A stretch of 56,691 bases of DNA, taken from contig JAPPLF010000024.1 in the NCBI GenBank assembly GCA_028874215.1, positions 1 to 56,691 of the forward strand, read 5' to 3'. The notes beneath the pieces are model-generated. The model saw only the letters and a program-made list of their open reading frames with translations, was not told the origin of the DNA and ran no database searches. This DNA comes from Acidobacteriota bacterium (lineage in GTDB: Bacteria > Acidobacteriota > UBA6911 > RPQK01 > JAJDTT01). Shown here one piece after another: positions 27,082 through 35,415 of this stretch. How positions within the stretch are numbered: the stretch's first letter is position 1; every line of letters starts with the position of its first letter. A program made the translations under genes and the position numbers.

Positions 27082-28377
27082 ATGTCTGAAGCAAGTACGT
27101 CCACCTTTCGGGAGACCGGCAAGCCCCTCAATATTCAGGAATTGAAGGAGCTGACCATCAACGCTCTCAATCAGATCGCCAAGCGCCTGGCCATTTCCGG
27201 AGCCGCCGGGATGCGCAAGCAGGAGTTGATCTTCCAGATTCTGAAGGCCCAAACGGAGCGCAGCGGACTGATTTTCTCGGAAGGAGTTCTGGAGACGCTT
27301 CCCGACGGGTTCGGTTTCCTGCGGGCGCCCGAGTACAACTATCTGCCCGGTCCCGACGACATTTACGTCTCCCCGTCGCAGATCCGGCGCTTCGACCTCC
27401 GCACCGGCGATACCGTCTCCGGACAGGTCCGGCCGCCCAAGGAGGGAGAACGCTACTTCGCCCTGATCAAGGTGGAGGCCATCAATTTCGAGCACCCGGA
27501 CGTGGCTCGCGACCGAACCTTCTTCGAGAATCTGACACCCATCTATCCTGACGAGCGCGTCAATCAGGAAACGAACCAAGGCAACCTGACGGGACGGGTC
27601 ATGGACCTGCTCACACCCATCGGCAAGGGTCAGCGGGGTTTGATCGTTTCTCCGCCCCGGGCCGGCAAGACCATGATCCTGCAGAGCATCGCGCATTCCA
27701 TCGCCCTCAACCACACGGAGATCATCCTGATCGTCCTCCTCATCGACGAGCGCCCGGAAGAAGTGACCGACATGCAGCGCTCGGTGCGAGGCGAGGTGAT
27801 CAGCTCCACCTTCGACGAGCCGGCCTCCCGCCACATCCAGGTTGCCGAAATGGTTTTGGAGAAGGCCAAGAGGCTGGTGGAGCATGGCAAGGACGTGGTG
27901 ATCCTGCTGGATTCCATCACCCGTCTGGCCCGGGCCTACAATTCCGTGGTCCCGCCCTCCGGCAAGGTCCTGTCGGGTGGCGTGGACTCCAACGCGCTGC
28001 AGCGGCCCAAGCGTTTCTTCGGGGCGGCCAGGAACATCGAGGAAGGCGGGAGCCTCACCATTATCGCCACTGCCCTGATCGATACCGGCAGCCGGATGGA
28101 CGACGTCATCTTCGAGGAATTCAAGGGAACCGGAAACATGGAGCTGGGATTGGACCGGCGCCTGGTCGACAAGCGGATCTTCCCCTCCATAGACATCAAC
28201 CGGTCCGGCACCCGCAAGGAAGAGCTCCTGCTGAAGCGCGAAGATCTGAATCGAGTCTGGATCTTGCGCAAGGTCCTCAATCCCCTCTCCGTCACCGAGT
28301 CCATGGAACTCCTGCTGGACAAGCTGAGCAAGACTCGCGACAACGCCACCTTCCTCCGCTCCATGTCGGGAGGGTAG
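27082..28377 (+). CDS. rho: Transcription termination factor Rho
   Basis: A 431-residue RNA-dependent ATPase. The N-terminal Rho-type helical domain (MSEAS to about residue 60) is followed by the RNA-binding OSB fold with the RNP-like DGFGFLR near residue 75. The RecA-type core has PPRAGKT near 191, Walker [11 protein letters not shown], and the Q- and R-loop segments toward the C-terminus. GGAAAGG precedes the ATG. Length is typical; the long insertion seen in some Actinobacteria and Bacteroidetes is absent. It lies directly upstream of the trp leader. Confidence 0.96.
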   Translation: MSEASTSTFRETGKPLNIQELKELTINALNQIAKRLAISGAAGMRKQELIFQILKAQTERSGLIFSEGVLETLPDGFGFLRAPEYNYLPGPDDIYVSPSQIRRFDLRTGDTVSGQVRPPKEGERYFALIKVEAINFEHPDVARDRTFFENLTPIYPDERVNQETNQGNLTGRVMDLLTPIGKGQRGLIVSPPRAGKTMILQSIAHSIALNHTEIILIVLLIDERPEEVTDMQRSVRGEVISSTFDEPASRHIQVAEMVLEKAKRLVEHGKDVVILLDSITRLARAYNSVVPPSGKVLSGGVDSNALQRPKRFFGAARNIEEGGSLTIIATALIDTGSRMDDVIFEEFKGTGNMELGLDRRLVDKRIFPSIDINRSGTRKEELLLKREDLNRVWILRKVLNPLSVTESMELLLDKLSKTRDNATFLRSMSGG

Positions 28378-28431
28378 GGGCTCCCCTGCGAAGCGGCAGC
28401 GGAAAACGGGGAGCGCCCAGCCAATTTCGAG

Positions 28432-28460
28432 TTGACTGCCGGGCGCCGACTCTGTATCTT
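28432..28460 (+). promoter_or_regulatory. Promoter of the trp operon
   Basis: TTGACT (28432-28437), a 17-base spacer and TATCTT (28455-28460). A start near 28467 would place the leader-peptide ATG about 13 bases into the transcript. Confidence 0.6.
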
Positions 28461-28479
28461 CACTGTAGGCAATTTGGAC

Positions 28480-28521
28480 ATGGCGATTTTCAGTTTTCTC
28501 CGATACGGCTGGCGCTTCTAG
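28480..28521 (+). CDS. trp operon leader peptide ([13 protein letters not shown])
   Basis: A 13-residue ORF with Phe at 4, 6 and 13, Tyr at 9 and Trp at 11, ending in TAG at 28519-28521. The Trp codon (28510-28512) lies just after one arm of the first attenuator hairpin, so a ribosome waiting for charged tRNA-Trp would cover that arm. Only a weak GGA lies before the ATG. Five aromatic residues out of thirteen, with only one Trp, suggest sensing of aromatic amino acids generally. The reading as leader peptide rests on its position between promoter and attenuator. Confidence 0.65.
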   Translation: MAIFSFLRYGWRF

Positions 28522-28620
28522 CACAAATCGTTATCGGAGAACTGTCCATCGTCAAAGGGCCAAGATAGAGATCAGAAGAGAGGCCGTGGAGATAGTTCTC
28601 CACGGCCTCTCTTTTTTTGG
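28491..28620 (+). promoter_or_regulatory. Ribosome-mediated transcription attenuator upstream of trpE
   Basis: Three mutually exclusive pairings can be read. Arm 1 (28496-28505, TTCTCCGATA) pairs perfectly with arm 2 (28532-28541, TATCGGAGAA). Arm 2 (28536-28543, GGAGAACT) also pairs with AGTTCTCC at 28595-28602, which covers the loop and part of the 3' arm of the terminator. The terminator stem is 28578-28593/28598-28613, followed by T8. If translation stalls at the aromatic codons, arm 1 is masked, arm 2 takes the terminator's loop, and trpE is transcribed. Otherwise the terminator forms 17 bases before the trpE ATG. Confidence 0.75.
28578..28620 (+). terminator. Intrinsic terminator (attenuator) before trpE
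   Basis: A 16-base-pair perfect stem, AGAGAGGCCGTGGAGA with TCTCCACGGCCTCTCT, a four-base loop TAGT and a run of T. It is one of the strongest hairpins in the window. Confidence 0.85.
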
Positions 28621-28636
28621 ACGAAGTCTCTGAACC

Positions 28637-30013
28637 ATGCTTTACACCAAGGCCTTTTGGGCCGACCTTCTGAACCCCGTCACTGCCTTTCTCAACCTGG
28701 GGTCCTCTGCCCGGAGAGGGTTTCTCCTGGAGTCCGTCGAGGGAGGGGAGAACATCGGACGGTACTCCTTCCTGGGAGTGGACCCCTACCAGGTCTTCGA
28801 AGGGAAATTCGAGGGATTCCGCCGCCAGTTTCCTTCGCTGAGGGAGACGGCCGATCCGGACCTGCCTCCCTTCACCGGAGGCGCCATCGGGATCTTCGCC
28901 TACGAGATGGTCCGGGAGCTGGAGCGTCTGCCCAACCTGATCCGGCAGGGTGGGCACCTGGACCCGGCCACCACGGTGCTCATGGATTTCTACGCCACGG
29001 TCGTGGCTTTCGACCACGTCAAGCACCAGATCATCATCATGTCCCACGAGAGCCGGGACCGGGTCCGGGAGCTGGAGCACCGGCTTCGACGCACTCCGCC
29101 CGCAGTTTCACTCATCGATCCCGACCAGGCGCTCCCTGCGCTGACCTGCGCCCGCTCCAACTTCCGGAAAGAGGATTTCTGCGCGGCGGTGGAAACCTCC
29201 AAGGAGTACATTCGGGCCGGCGACATCTTCCAGGTGGTCCTGTCCCAGCGCTTCGAGGCGGACTATCCGGGAGACCCCTTCAACGTCTACCGGGCTCTTC
29301 GCTACGTCAATCCCTCGCCGTACCTGTTCTACCTCAGGATGGGAGACCTGCATCTGGCCGGTTCCTCTCCCGAGATGCTGGTCCGGGTGCAGGGACGGGA
29401 CCTGGAATACCGTCCCATTGCCGGCACCCGGCGCCGGGGCCGGAACCCGGAGGAGGAGAAGTTCTTCGAAGAGGAGCTGCTGGGGGACGAGAAGGAACGG
29501 GCGGAGCACCTGATGCTGGTGGACCTGGGCCGGAACGATCTGGGACGGGTCAGCACCTACGGATCTGTCCATGTGTCCGACCTGATGTTCCTGGAGAAGT
29601 ACTCCCACGTGATGCACATCACCAGTTCGCTCCGGGGCCGGCTGCGCCCCGAGCTGGACCGCTTCGACGCCCTGGCCGCCTGTTTTCCCGCGGGAACCGT
29701 GACCGGGGCTCCCAAGGTCAGGGCCATGGAGATCATCGAGGAGCTGGAGCCGTGCCGGCGAGGGGTCTACGCCGGAGCCGTCGGCTATCTGGACTTCGCG
29801 GGAAATCTGGACTCCTGCATCGGAATCAGAACCATCGCCATCAAGAACGGCAAGGCCTATCTTCAGGCAGGCGCCGGCATCGTCGCCGATTCGGTCCCGG
29901 AACTCGAGCACAAGGAGTGCCGCAACAAGGCGCGTGCCCTGTTTCGGGCTCTGGAATTGGCCTCGGCTCTGGAACCGCGAACCTCCGCCCACTCGACAGG
30001 TGTCCAATCATGA
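28637..30013 (+). CDS. trpE: Anthranilate synthase component I
   Basis: A 458-residue chorismate-using enzyme; with TrpG it makes anthranilate. The N-terminal Trp-feedback element LLESVEGGENIGRYSFLG is present. The chorismate-binding domain shows QVVLSQRFE, PIAGTRRRGRNPEEE, the DLGRNDLGRVS segment and GTVTGAPKVRAMEII. It is slightly shorter than average at the N-terminus but all core motifs are complete. It starts the trpEGDCFBA operon, and its TGA overlaps the trpG ATG (ATGA). Confidence 0.96.
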   Translation: MLYTKAFWADLLNPVTAFLNLGSSARRGFLLESVEGGENIGRYSFLGVDPYQVFEGKFEGFRRQFPSLRETADPDLPPFTGGAIGIFAYEMVRELERLPNLIRQGGHLDPATTVLMDFYATVVAFDHVKHQIIIMSHESRDRVRELEHRLRRTPPAVSLIDPDQALPALTCARSNFRKEDFCAAVETSKEYIRAGDIFQVVLSQRFEADYPGDPFNVYRALRYVNPSPYLFYLRMGDLHLAGSSPEMLVRVQGRDLEYRPIAGTRRRGRNPEEEKFFEEELLGDEKERAEHLMLVDLGRNDLGRVSTYGSVHVSDLMFLEKYSHVMHITSSLRGRLRPELDRFDALAACFPAGTVTGAPKVRAMEIIEELEPCRRGVYAGAVGYLDFAGNLDSCIGIRTIAIKNGKAYLQAGAGIVADSVPELEHKECRNKARALFRALELASALEPRTSAHSTGVQS

Positions 30014-30582
30014 ACGTCTTCATGATCGACAATTACGACAGCTTCACCTACAACCTGGTCCAGTACCTGGGAGAGTTGGGGTGCGACCTGGAGGTCTACC
30101 GCAACGACCGGATCACGACGGACGAGATTCTGGACCGGGCGCCCCAGCGGCTGGTGATCTCACCGGGTCCGGGAACGCCCGAAGACGCCGGAATCTCCAT
30201 CGAGGCGATCCGCCGGTTGGCGGGCCGGGTGCCGGTTCTGGGAGTCTGCCTCGGACACCAGGCCATCGCATCGGCCTATGGAGGCCTGGTGATCCGGGCG
30301 CCGGAGCTGATGCACGGGAAAACCTCCACGATCCATCATCAGGGGGACAGCATCCTCTCCGGCATTCCCAATCCCTTCGAAGCCACCCGGTATCATTCCC
30401 TGGTGGTCAGCCCGGACCATCTTCCCGAATGCCTGGTCGTGAACGCCTGGACCGAGAACGGGCTCATCATGGGATTGAGGCATCGGGAACATGATATCTT
30501 CGGCGTTCAATTCCATCCCGAATCGGTGCTGACCGACCCGGGCAAGGCCATCCTGGAGAACTTCCTATGTTGCAAGAGCTGA
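30010..30582 (+). CDS. trpG: Anthranilate synthase component II (glutamine amidotransferase)
   Basis: A 190-residue class I glutamine amidotransferase. It begins MNVFMIDNYDSFTYNLVQYL, carries the oxyanion element SPGPGTPEDAG, the catalytic Cys in GVCLGHQ, and His/Glu in QFHPES. It supplies ammonia from glutamine to TrpE. The start codon overlaps the trpE stop, and its end overlaps trpD by 16 bases, so translation is coupled. Confidence 0.95.
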   Translation: MNVFMIDNYDSFTYNLVQYLGELGCDLEVYRNDRITTDEILDRAPQRLVISPGPGTPEDAGISIEAIRRLAGRVPVLGVCLGHQAIASAYGGLVIRAPELMHGKTSTIHHQGDSILSGIPNPFEATRYHSLVVSPDHLPECLVVNAWTENGLIMGLRHREHDIFGVQFHPESVLTDPGKAILENFLCCKS

Positions 30583-31574
30583 CCCGAGAGTTGGAGGCGT
30601 CCCGGGACCTCCCGCAGGAGTCGGCCGCCCAAGCCCTGGAGCTGATCCTGGCGGAAGGAACGCCGGACCGGGAGATCATGGCTTTCCTGAGCGCGTTGTA
30701 TTCCAAGGGAGAGACCCCCGCGGAGATCGCCGGCTTCGCCCGGATCATGAGGCGGCACGCCGTGAGGCTGCAGTGCCGGCACGACAGATTCATCGACACG
30801 GCCGGAACCGGAGGAGGAGCCGACACCTTCAACGTCTCCACCGCCGCGGCGTTCGTCATCGCCGGGGCCGGGCTTGCAGTGGCCAAGCACGGCAACCGCG
30901 CCGCCACTTCCCGGAGCGGCAGCGCGGACGCCCTTCAGGCGCTGGGGGTTCAGGTCGCCCGCTCCGCCGAGGTTGCCCGGCAGAGCCTCGACGAGGTGGG
31001 GATCGCCTTTCTCTTCGCTCCCCTGTTCCATCCGTCCATGAAGAGAGTGGTGGAGGTCCGGCGGCAGTTGCCGCATCGCACCATCTTCAACCTGTTGGGT
31101 CCCCTCACGAATCCGGCGGGCGCCCCGTACCAGATCATCGGCGTCTGGGCGCCGGAACTGACTCGGAAACTGGGACAGGCCCTGGCCGCGCTGGGCTGCA
31201 GGCGGGCCTGGGTGGTCCACAGCCGCGACGGGTTGGACGAGCTCTCCACTGCGGCTCCGAGTTGGGTGACCGAGGTGGAGGGGAACCGGGACCGCAGCTT
31301 CGAATTCGACCCGGCGGAATACGGGTTCGCCCCTTGGGATCCTCGGGCCGTCGCCGGCGGCAGTCCGGAAGACAACGCCCGGCTGATCCGGAGAATCCTC
31401 GAAGGGGAGCGCCAGGGCCCGGCGCGGGACCTGGTGGTCTTGAACGCGGCGGCGGCCCTTCGCCTGGCGGGAGAGGCGGATTTCCGAGTCGCCTTGGATC
31501 GCGCGGGCGAATCCATCGACTCGGGAAGGGCGGTCCGGAAACTGGACCGGTTGGTCGAAGCCTATGCTGGATAG
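30567..31574 (+). CDS. trpD: Anthranilate phosphoribosyltransferase
   Basis: A 335-residue enzyme transferring phosphoribose from PRPP to anthranilate. The PRPP-binding loop DTAGTGGGADTFNVST, then KHGNRAATSRSGSADALQALG and the glycine-rich FNLLGPLTNPA are intact. The family fold is complete from MLQELTRELE to the C-terminus. It overlaps trpG (16 bases) and trpC (11 bases). Confidence 0.95.
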   Translation: MLQELTRELEASRDLPQESAAQALELILAEGTPDREIMAFLSALYSKGETPAEIAGFARIMRRHAVRLQCRHDRFIDTAGTGGGADTFNVSTAAAFVIAGAGLAVAKHGNRAATSRSGSADALQALGVQVARSAEVARQSLDEVGIAFLFAPLFHPSMKRVVEVRRQLPHRTIFNLLGPLTNPAGAPYQIIGVWAPELTRKLGQALAALGCRRAWVVHSRDGLDELSTAAPSWVTEVEGNRDRSFEFDPAEYGFAPWDPRAVAGGSPEDNARLIRRILEGERQGPARDLVVLNAAAALRLAGEADFRVALDRAGESIDSGRAVRKLDRLVEAYAG

Positions 31575-32388
31575 GATCCTGGCCCGGAAGAAACAGGATC
31601 TGGAGGAGGCTCAGGCCAGGGTTCCCCTGGCCGGGTTGCTGGAGGCCGATCCGGGTCCGGCCGCCCCTTCCTTCGAGGCGGCGCTGACCCGGCCTCAAGT
31701 CAACGTCATCGCCGAGATCAAGTACCAGAGTCCCAGCCGGGGGGCTTTCACCTGCCGGCGGCCTCCCCAAGAGATCGGACAGCTTTACCGGGACAACGGA
31801 GCGGCGGCCATCTCGGTCCTGACGGAAAGGCATTACTTCCACGGCGACCTGGAATTCATCCGCACCGTCCGGGATCAGGAGACGGGATTGCCCCTGTTGC
31901 GGAAGGACTTCATCTTCGACGCCTACCAACTGGCGGAAGCGCGGGCGCACGGCGCGTCGGCCTATCTGTTGATCGCCGCGTGCCTCTTGCCGGAACGGCT
32001 CAAGGAACTGATTCGGGACGGGCACGACTTCCGGCTCGACGCGCTGGTGGAGGTCCACGATGCGTTCGAGCTGGAGACGGCGGTGGAGAGCGGGGCCCGC
32101 ATCATCGGGGTCAACAACCGGGACCTGAGGACCTTCAACGTGGACCTGAACACCTCCTTCCAACTGGCCCGGCTGCTGGAGGGGGAGACCGGGTTCGTGC
32201 TGGTGTCCGAGTCGGGAATCCGGGAACATGTCCAACTGCTCGAGCTGCGCGATGCCGGATTCCATGCCTTCCTGGTCGGCTCGCTGCTGATGGACTCCGA
32301 CGACCCCGGGGCCGGACTGAGGGAATTGCTGCAAACCGGCGCGGCCCGGGAGCCGGAGGAAGAGCTGCGCGGGAGCCTCCGGAGATGA
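31564..32388 (+). CDS. trpC: Indole-3-glycerol phosphate synthase
   Basis: A 274-residue TIM barrel. It shows the family signature IAEIKYQSPSRG with the catalytic Lys, LRKDFIFDAYQ, VEVHDAFELE, IIGVNNRDLRTF and VSESGI. It is stand-alone, not fused to TrpF. Its last codons overlap the trpF start (ATGA at 32385-32388). Confidence 0.95.
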   Translation: MLDRILARKKQDLEEAQARVPLAGLLEADPGPAAPSFEAALTRPQVNVIAEIKYQSPSRGAFTCRRPPQEIGQLYRDNGAAAISVLTERHYFHGDLEFIRTVRDQETGLPLLRKDFIFDAYQLAEARAHGASAYLLIAACLLPERLKELIRDGHDFRLDALVEVHDAFELETAVESGARIIGVNNRDLRTFNVDLNTSFQLARLLEGETGFVLVSESGIREHVQLLELRDAGFHAFLVGSLLMDSDDPGAGLRELLQTGAAREPEEELRGSLRR

Positions 32389-32972
32389 TCATCAAGGTGT
32401 GTGGAATCACCCGCCGCCGCGACGCGTTGGATTCGGTCCGGTACGGGGCCAATGCCCTGGGTTTCAACTTCTACCCGCCGAGCCCGCGCTACCTGGAGCC
32501 GGACCAGGCTCAAGCCCTGGCCGATGAGCTTCCGCCGGAGGTTTTTCCGGTGGCCATCGCAGTGGCAAGGCACGGCGAGGACTCGTGGATGCGGCTTCCC
32601 TTCGACGTCATCCAGTTGCACGGGGTCGAGGACCCCTGCCAGGTTCCCGATACGGACAAGCGCGTCTGGATCGCCACCAGTCCCGCCGGCGCCCGGCGCT
32701 TCCCCGGGCACGAAGTCATCATCGACACTTCCTGGGGCACCGGAACGCTCGCCGACTGGAACGCGCTGGAATCGCTGAATCGTCCGTTTCTTCTCTCCGG
32801 CGGCCTGACGCCTCAGAATCTGGGTGAAGCCCTGGTTCGTCTCGAGCCACTGGGTGTGGACGTCTGTTCCGGCGTGGAGAGTGCTCCGGGAATCAAGGAC
32901 CGGGACAAATTGAGGGCCTTTCTGAAGGTGGCTCGGGAGCACGCCGCCCAAATCGGAGACGACAAGCAATGA
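32385..32972 (+). CDS. trpF: Phosphoribosylanthranilate isomerase
   Basis: A 195-residue TIM barrel. The N-terminal [14 protein letters not shown] holds the catalytic Cys; [27 protein letters not shown] and [14 protein letters not shown] are all present. Slightly shorter than many homologues but with complete catalytic and phosphate-binding motifs. Start ATG 32385 overlaps the trpC stop; its end overlaps trpB by four bases. Confidence 0.94.
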   Translation: MIIKVCGITRRRDALDSVRYGANALGFNFYPPSPRYLEPDQAQALADELPPEVFPVAIAVARHGEDSWMRLPFDVIQLHGVEDPCQVPDTDKRVWIATSPAGARRFPGHEVIIDTSWGTGTLADWNALESLNRPFLLSGGLTPQNLGEALVRLEPLGVDVCSGVESAPGIKDRDKLRAFLKVAREHAAQIGDDKQ

Positions 32973-34168
32973 GTCTGCAAAACGCATCAGCTTTCAACGA
33001 ACGGTGGCCGGATGAGGGAGGGCACTTCGGCGCCTACGGCGGGAAGTTCGTTCCCGAGACCCTCATGTCCCCCCTGGAGGAACTGGACCGGGCCTACGAG
33101 GAGGCCCTGGCCGATCCCGGGTTCGGCCGGGAGCTGGAACGGCTGGCCAGCCACTACGTGGGACGGCCCACGCCCCTGACCCTGGCTCCGCGCCTCTCCG
33201 AGCGGGTGGGAGCCCGCGTCTACCTGAAGCGGGAGGACCTCTGCCACACCGGGGCCCACAAGATCAACAATGCCCTGGGACAGGCACTGCTGGCCCGGCG
33301 CATGGGCAAGAGCCGCATCATCGCCGAAACCGGCGCCGGCCAGCATGGCGTGGCCACGGCCACGGTCTGCGCCCTGATGGGGATGGAATGCGAGATCTAC
33401 ATGGGCACCGAAGACATGCGCCGGCAGGCGCTCAACGTCTTTCGCATGGAGCTTCTGGGCGCCAAGGTCACGCCGGTGGATGCCGGGAGCCGGACCCTGA
33501 AGGATGCCATCAACGAGGCCATGCGCGACTGGGTCACCCAGGTGGAGCACACCCACTATCTCCTGGGATCGGTGTTGGGAGCCCATCCCTATCCGGCCAT
33601 GGTCCGGGATTTCCAGTCGGTCATCGGACGCGAGGCGAGGCGCCAGGTTCTGGAGTTGGAAGGGAGGCTCCCCGACCTGCTGATTGCGTGCGTCGGCGGA
33701 GGCAGCAACTCCATCGGACTTTTCTACGAGTTTCTGGGCGAGCCGAATGTGCGGATGATCGGGGTCGAAGCCGGGGGCCGGAGCTACCGGCTGGGAGATC
33801 ATGCGGCGCGTTTCCAGGGCGGATCCAAGGGGGTGCTTCATGGCACCTTCAGCTACGTCCTGCAAGACGACAACGGTCAGGTCTCCCACACCCACAGCGT
33901 CTCCGCGGGTCTCGACTACCCTTCGGTGGGACCGGAGCATGCCCTGCTGCGCGACTCGGGAAGAGTCGAGTACACGTCGGCGGATGACAACGAGGCCCTG
34001 GAAGCGTTTCACCTCCTGAGCCGGCTGGAAGGGATCATGCCGGCATTGGAATCGTCGCACGCTGTGGCGGAGTGCCTCCGGCACCAGGGCAGCGGTGAGC
34101 TGATCGTCGTCAATCTTTCCGGCCGTGGAGACAAGGATGTCGAGACTGTCCGAGATCTTCTCGAATAA
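32969..34168 (+). CDS. trpB: Tryptophan synthase beta chain
   Basis: A 399-residue PLP enzyme. It opens with [16 protein letters not shown]. The PLP Lys lies in [13 protein letters not shown], the phosphate cup in GGGSNSIG, and the substrate loop in AETGAGQHG. This is the standard TrpB1 type. It condenses indole with serine, receiving indole through the tunnel from TrpA. Confidence 0.96.
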   Translation: MSLQNASAFNERWPDEGGHFGAYGGKFVPETLMSPLEELDRAYEEALADPGFGRELERLASHYVGRPTPLTLAPRLSERVGARVYLKREDLCHTGAHKINNALGQALLARRMGKSRIIAETGAGQHGVATATVCALMGMECEIYMGTEDMRRQALNVFRMELLGAKVTPVDAGSRTLKDAINEAMRDWVTQVEHTHYLLGSVLGAHPYPAMVRDFQSVIGREARRQVLELEGRLPDLLIACVGGGSNSIGLFYEFLGEPNVRMIGVEAGGRSYRLGDHAARFQGGSKGVLHGTFSYVLQDDNGQVSHTHSVSAGLDYPSVGPEHALLRDSGRVEYTSADDNEALEAFHLLSRLEGIMPALESSHAVAECLRHQGSGELIVVNLSGRGDKDVETVRDLLE

Positions 34169-34928
34169 CCCGAAGTGCTTCGTCCCCTTCGTGACGGCGG
34201 GGCACCCGGATCTGGAAGCAACCGAGCGGATCGTTGTCGAACTGGTGGAGGCCGGTTCCCATATCGTGGAGATCGGAATCCCGTTCTCCGACCCCATCGC
34301 GGACGGGCCGGTGATCCAGACCTCCTCTTTCCGTGCTCTCAGGCACGGTTACGGCATTGCAGACTACATCGAGCTGGTTCGGAGGCTGCGGGCCAGGGTG
34401 GACGCCGGCCTGGTATTCATGACCTACATGAACCCGGTCTGGAGCTACGGCCCGGGACGGTTGGCGCGCGAAGCCGTCGAGGCCGGCCTGGACGGCATCA
34501 TCATCTCGGACCTGACCCCCGAGGAGCACAACCGGTTCCGGAAGCTGGGCGACCCCGGGAACTGCGTCCGGGGACTCGACATCATCTTCCTGGCGGCGCC
34601 GACGTCGTCGGACGAGCGGCTCGAGAAGGTGAGCCGGGCCAGCGGGGGCTTCGTCTATCTCGTTGCCCGAACCGGCGTCACCGGAAAGAGGTCCGACGTC
34701 GAGTCGCAGGTGCCGGCGACCATCCGCCGGCTGCGCAAGTACTCCTCCCTTCCCATCGCCGTGGGATTCGGGATCACTTCGGCGCAGGACGTCCGGCGGG
34801 TCTGGCGGTACGCCGACGCCGCGGTGATCGGAACCGCCCTGGTCCGGTTCGTGGACGAGCACCGGCATACGGCCGACCTGCCCCGGCAAGTCGGCCGCTT
34901 CGCCCGGGATCACTTGATTCCGGGATAA
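34137..34928 (+). CDS. trpA: Tryptophan synthase alpha chain
   Basis: A 263-residue TIM barrel. Catalytic Glu and Asp are in [15 protein letters not shown]; the phosphate site reads [11 protein letters not shown]. The frame is open to GTG 34125, but ATG 34137 with GGAG upstream seems better; both overlap the end of trpB. It ends the trp operon. The next promoter begins inside its last codons. Confidence 0.94.
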   Translation: MSRLSEIFSNNPKCFVPFVTAGHPDLEATERIVVELVEAGSHIVEIGIPFSDPIADGPVIQTSSFRALRHGYGIADYIELVRRLRARVDAGLVFMTYMNPVWSYGPGRLAREAVEAGLDGIIISDLTPEEHNRFRKLGDPGNCVRGLDIIFLAAPTSSDERLEKVSRASGGFVYLVARTGVTGKRSDVESQVPATIRRLRKYSSLPIAVGFGITSAQDVRRVWRYADAAVIGTALVRFVDEHRHTADLPRQVGRFARDHLIPG

Positions 34929-34942
34929 TTCTGGGGTATTGT
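34914..34942 (+). promoter_or_regulatory. Promoter of the aroQ-aroF unit
   Basis: TTGATT (34914-34919), a 17-base spacer and TATTGT (34937-34942), overlapping the 3' end of trpA. A start near 34949 gives a short 5' leader before the leader-peptide ATG at 34968. Confidence 0.6.
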
Positions 34943-34967
34943 GTCCGTCTACGTTCAAAGGACGGCT

Positions 34968-35012
34968 ATGGCGAGTCTGCGGAGCTTCTATTACTTTTTT
35001 AGAAACGGCTGA
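34968..35012 (+). CDS. Aromatic leader peptide (MASLRSFYYFFRNG)
   Basis: A 14-residue ORF with five consecutive aromatic codons, Phe-Tyr-Tyr-Phe-Phe at 34986-35000. AAAGGA lies shortly before the ATG. It is followed by competing hairpins and a terminator, so it should sense charged tRNA-Phe and tRNA-Tyr, end products of the pathway that the downstream genes feed. It closely parallels pheA-type leaders of Proteobacteria but stands before chorismate mutase and DAHP synthase. Confidence 0.75.
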   Translation: MASLRSFYYFFRNG

Positions 35013-35077
35013 GGTCGGCCTGCCATTGCAGGCGACCTTGAAGCCGTGGGCAACCCAGAAGCCCACGGTTTTTTTTT
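35005..35077 (+). promoter_or_regulatory. Phe/Tyr transcription attenuator
   Basis: An antiterminator-like hairpin at 35005-35047 is built from ACGGCT/AGCCGT (35005-35010/35042-35047) plus AGGTC-GCCTGC/GCAGGC-GACCT inside. It takes up the first bases of the terminator stem at 35044-35051/35061-35068 (CCGTGGGC/GCCCACGG), which is followed by nine T. A ribosome that reaches the leader stop at 35010-35012 would block the first hairpin and allow termination. One delayed at the Phe/Tyr codons would leave it free and allow read-through. Confidence 0.7.
35043..35077 (+). terminator. Intrinsic terminator (attenuator) before the chorismate mutase gene
   Basis: An eight-base-pair GC-rich stem, CCGTGGGC and GCCCACGG, with a nine-base loop and nine consecutive T, 31 bases before the GTG start of the next gene. 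Confidence 0.85.
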
Positions 35078-35107
35078 GCCCGGTGAATCCGAAAAGGGGC
35101 ATCGAGA

Positions 35108-35383
35108 GTGACTGACATCGACCACTGGCGCAGCGAAATCGACCGGATCGATCTCCAATTGGTGGAGCTGCTCGACCGCCGCAGCCGGTGCGCGATCGAA
35201 ATCGTCAAGCTCAAGCACAAGTCGAACTTGGGTGTCTATGACCCGGAACGCGAGAAAGAGGTCATTCGGCTGGTTCAGGAGGCCGCGCGCGGGCCCTTGT
35301 CCAAAGCCGCCATCAAGCGTCTGTTCGAAAGGATCATCGACGAATCCCGACGGGTGGAGCGGGAGCACCGCAACAGCGGTTAG
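35108..35383 (+). CDS. Chorismate mutase (AroQ class)
   Basis: A 91-residue all-helical enzyme converting chorismate to prephenate for Phe and Tyr synthesis. The pattern R-x-x-I-D-x-I-D-x-Q-L-V-E-LLDRRSRCA, then the Lys in VKLKHK, VYDPEREKEVI, and the C-terminal RLFERIIDESRRVE are of the monofunctional AroQ type. The start GTG at 35108 lies right after the attenuator. Its product is the branch point that the aromatic leader would sense. Confidence 0.92.
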   Translation: MTDIDHWRSEIDRIDLQLVELLDRRSRCAIEIVKLKHKSNLGVYDPEREKEVIRLVQEAARGPLSKAAIKRLFERIIDESRRVEREHRNSG

Positions 35384-35415
35384 GTCCGAGGTGAACCGAG
35401 AGAAAGGAATCCATC

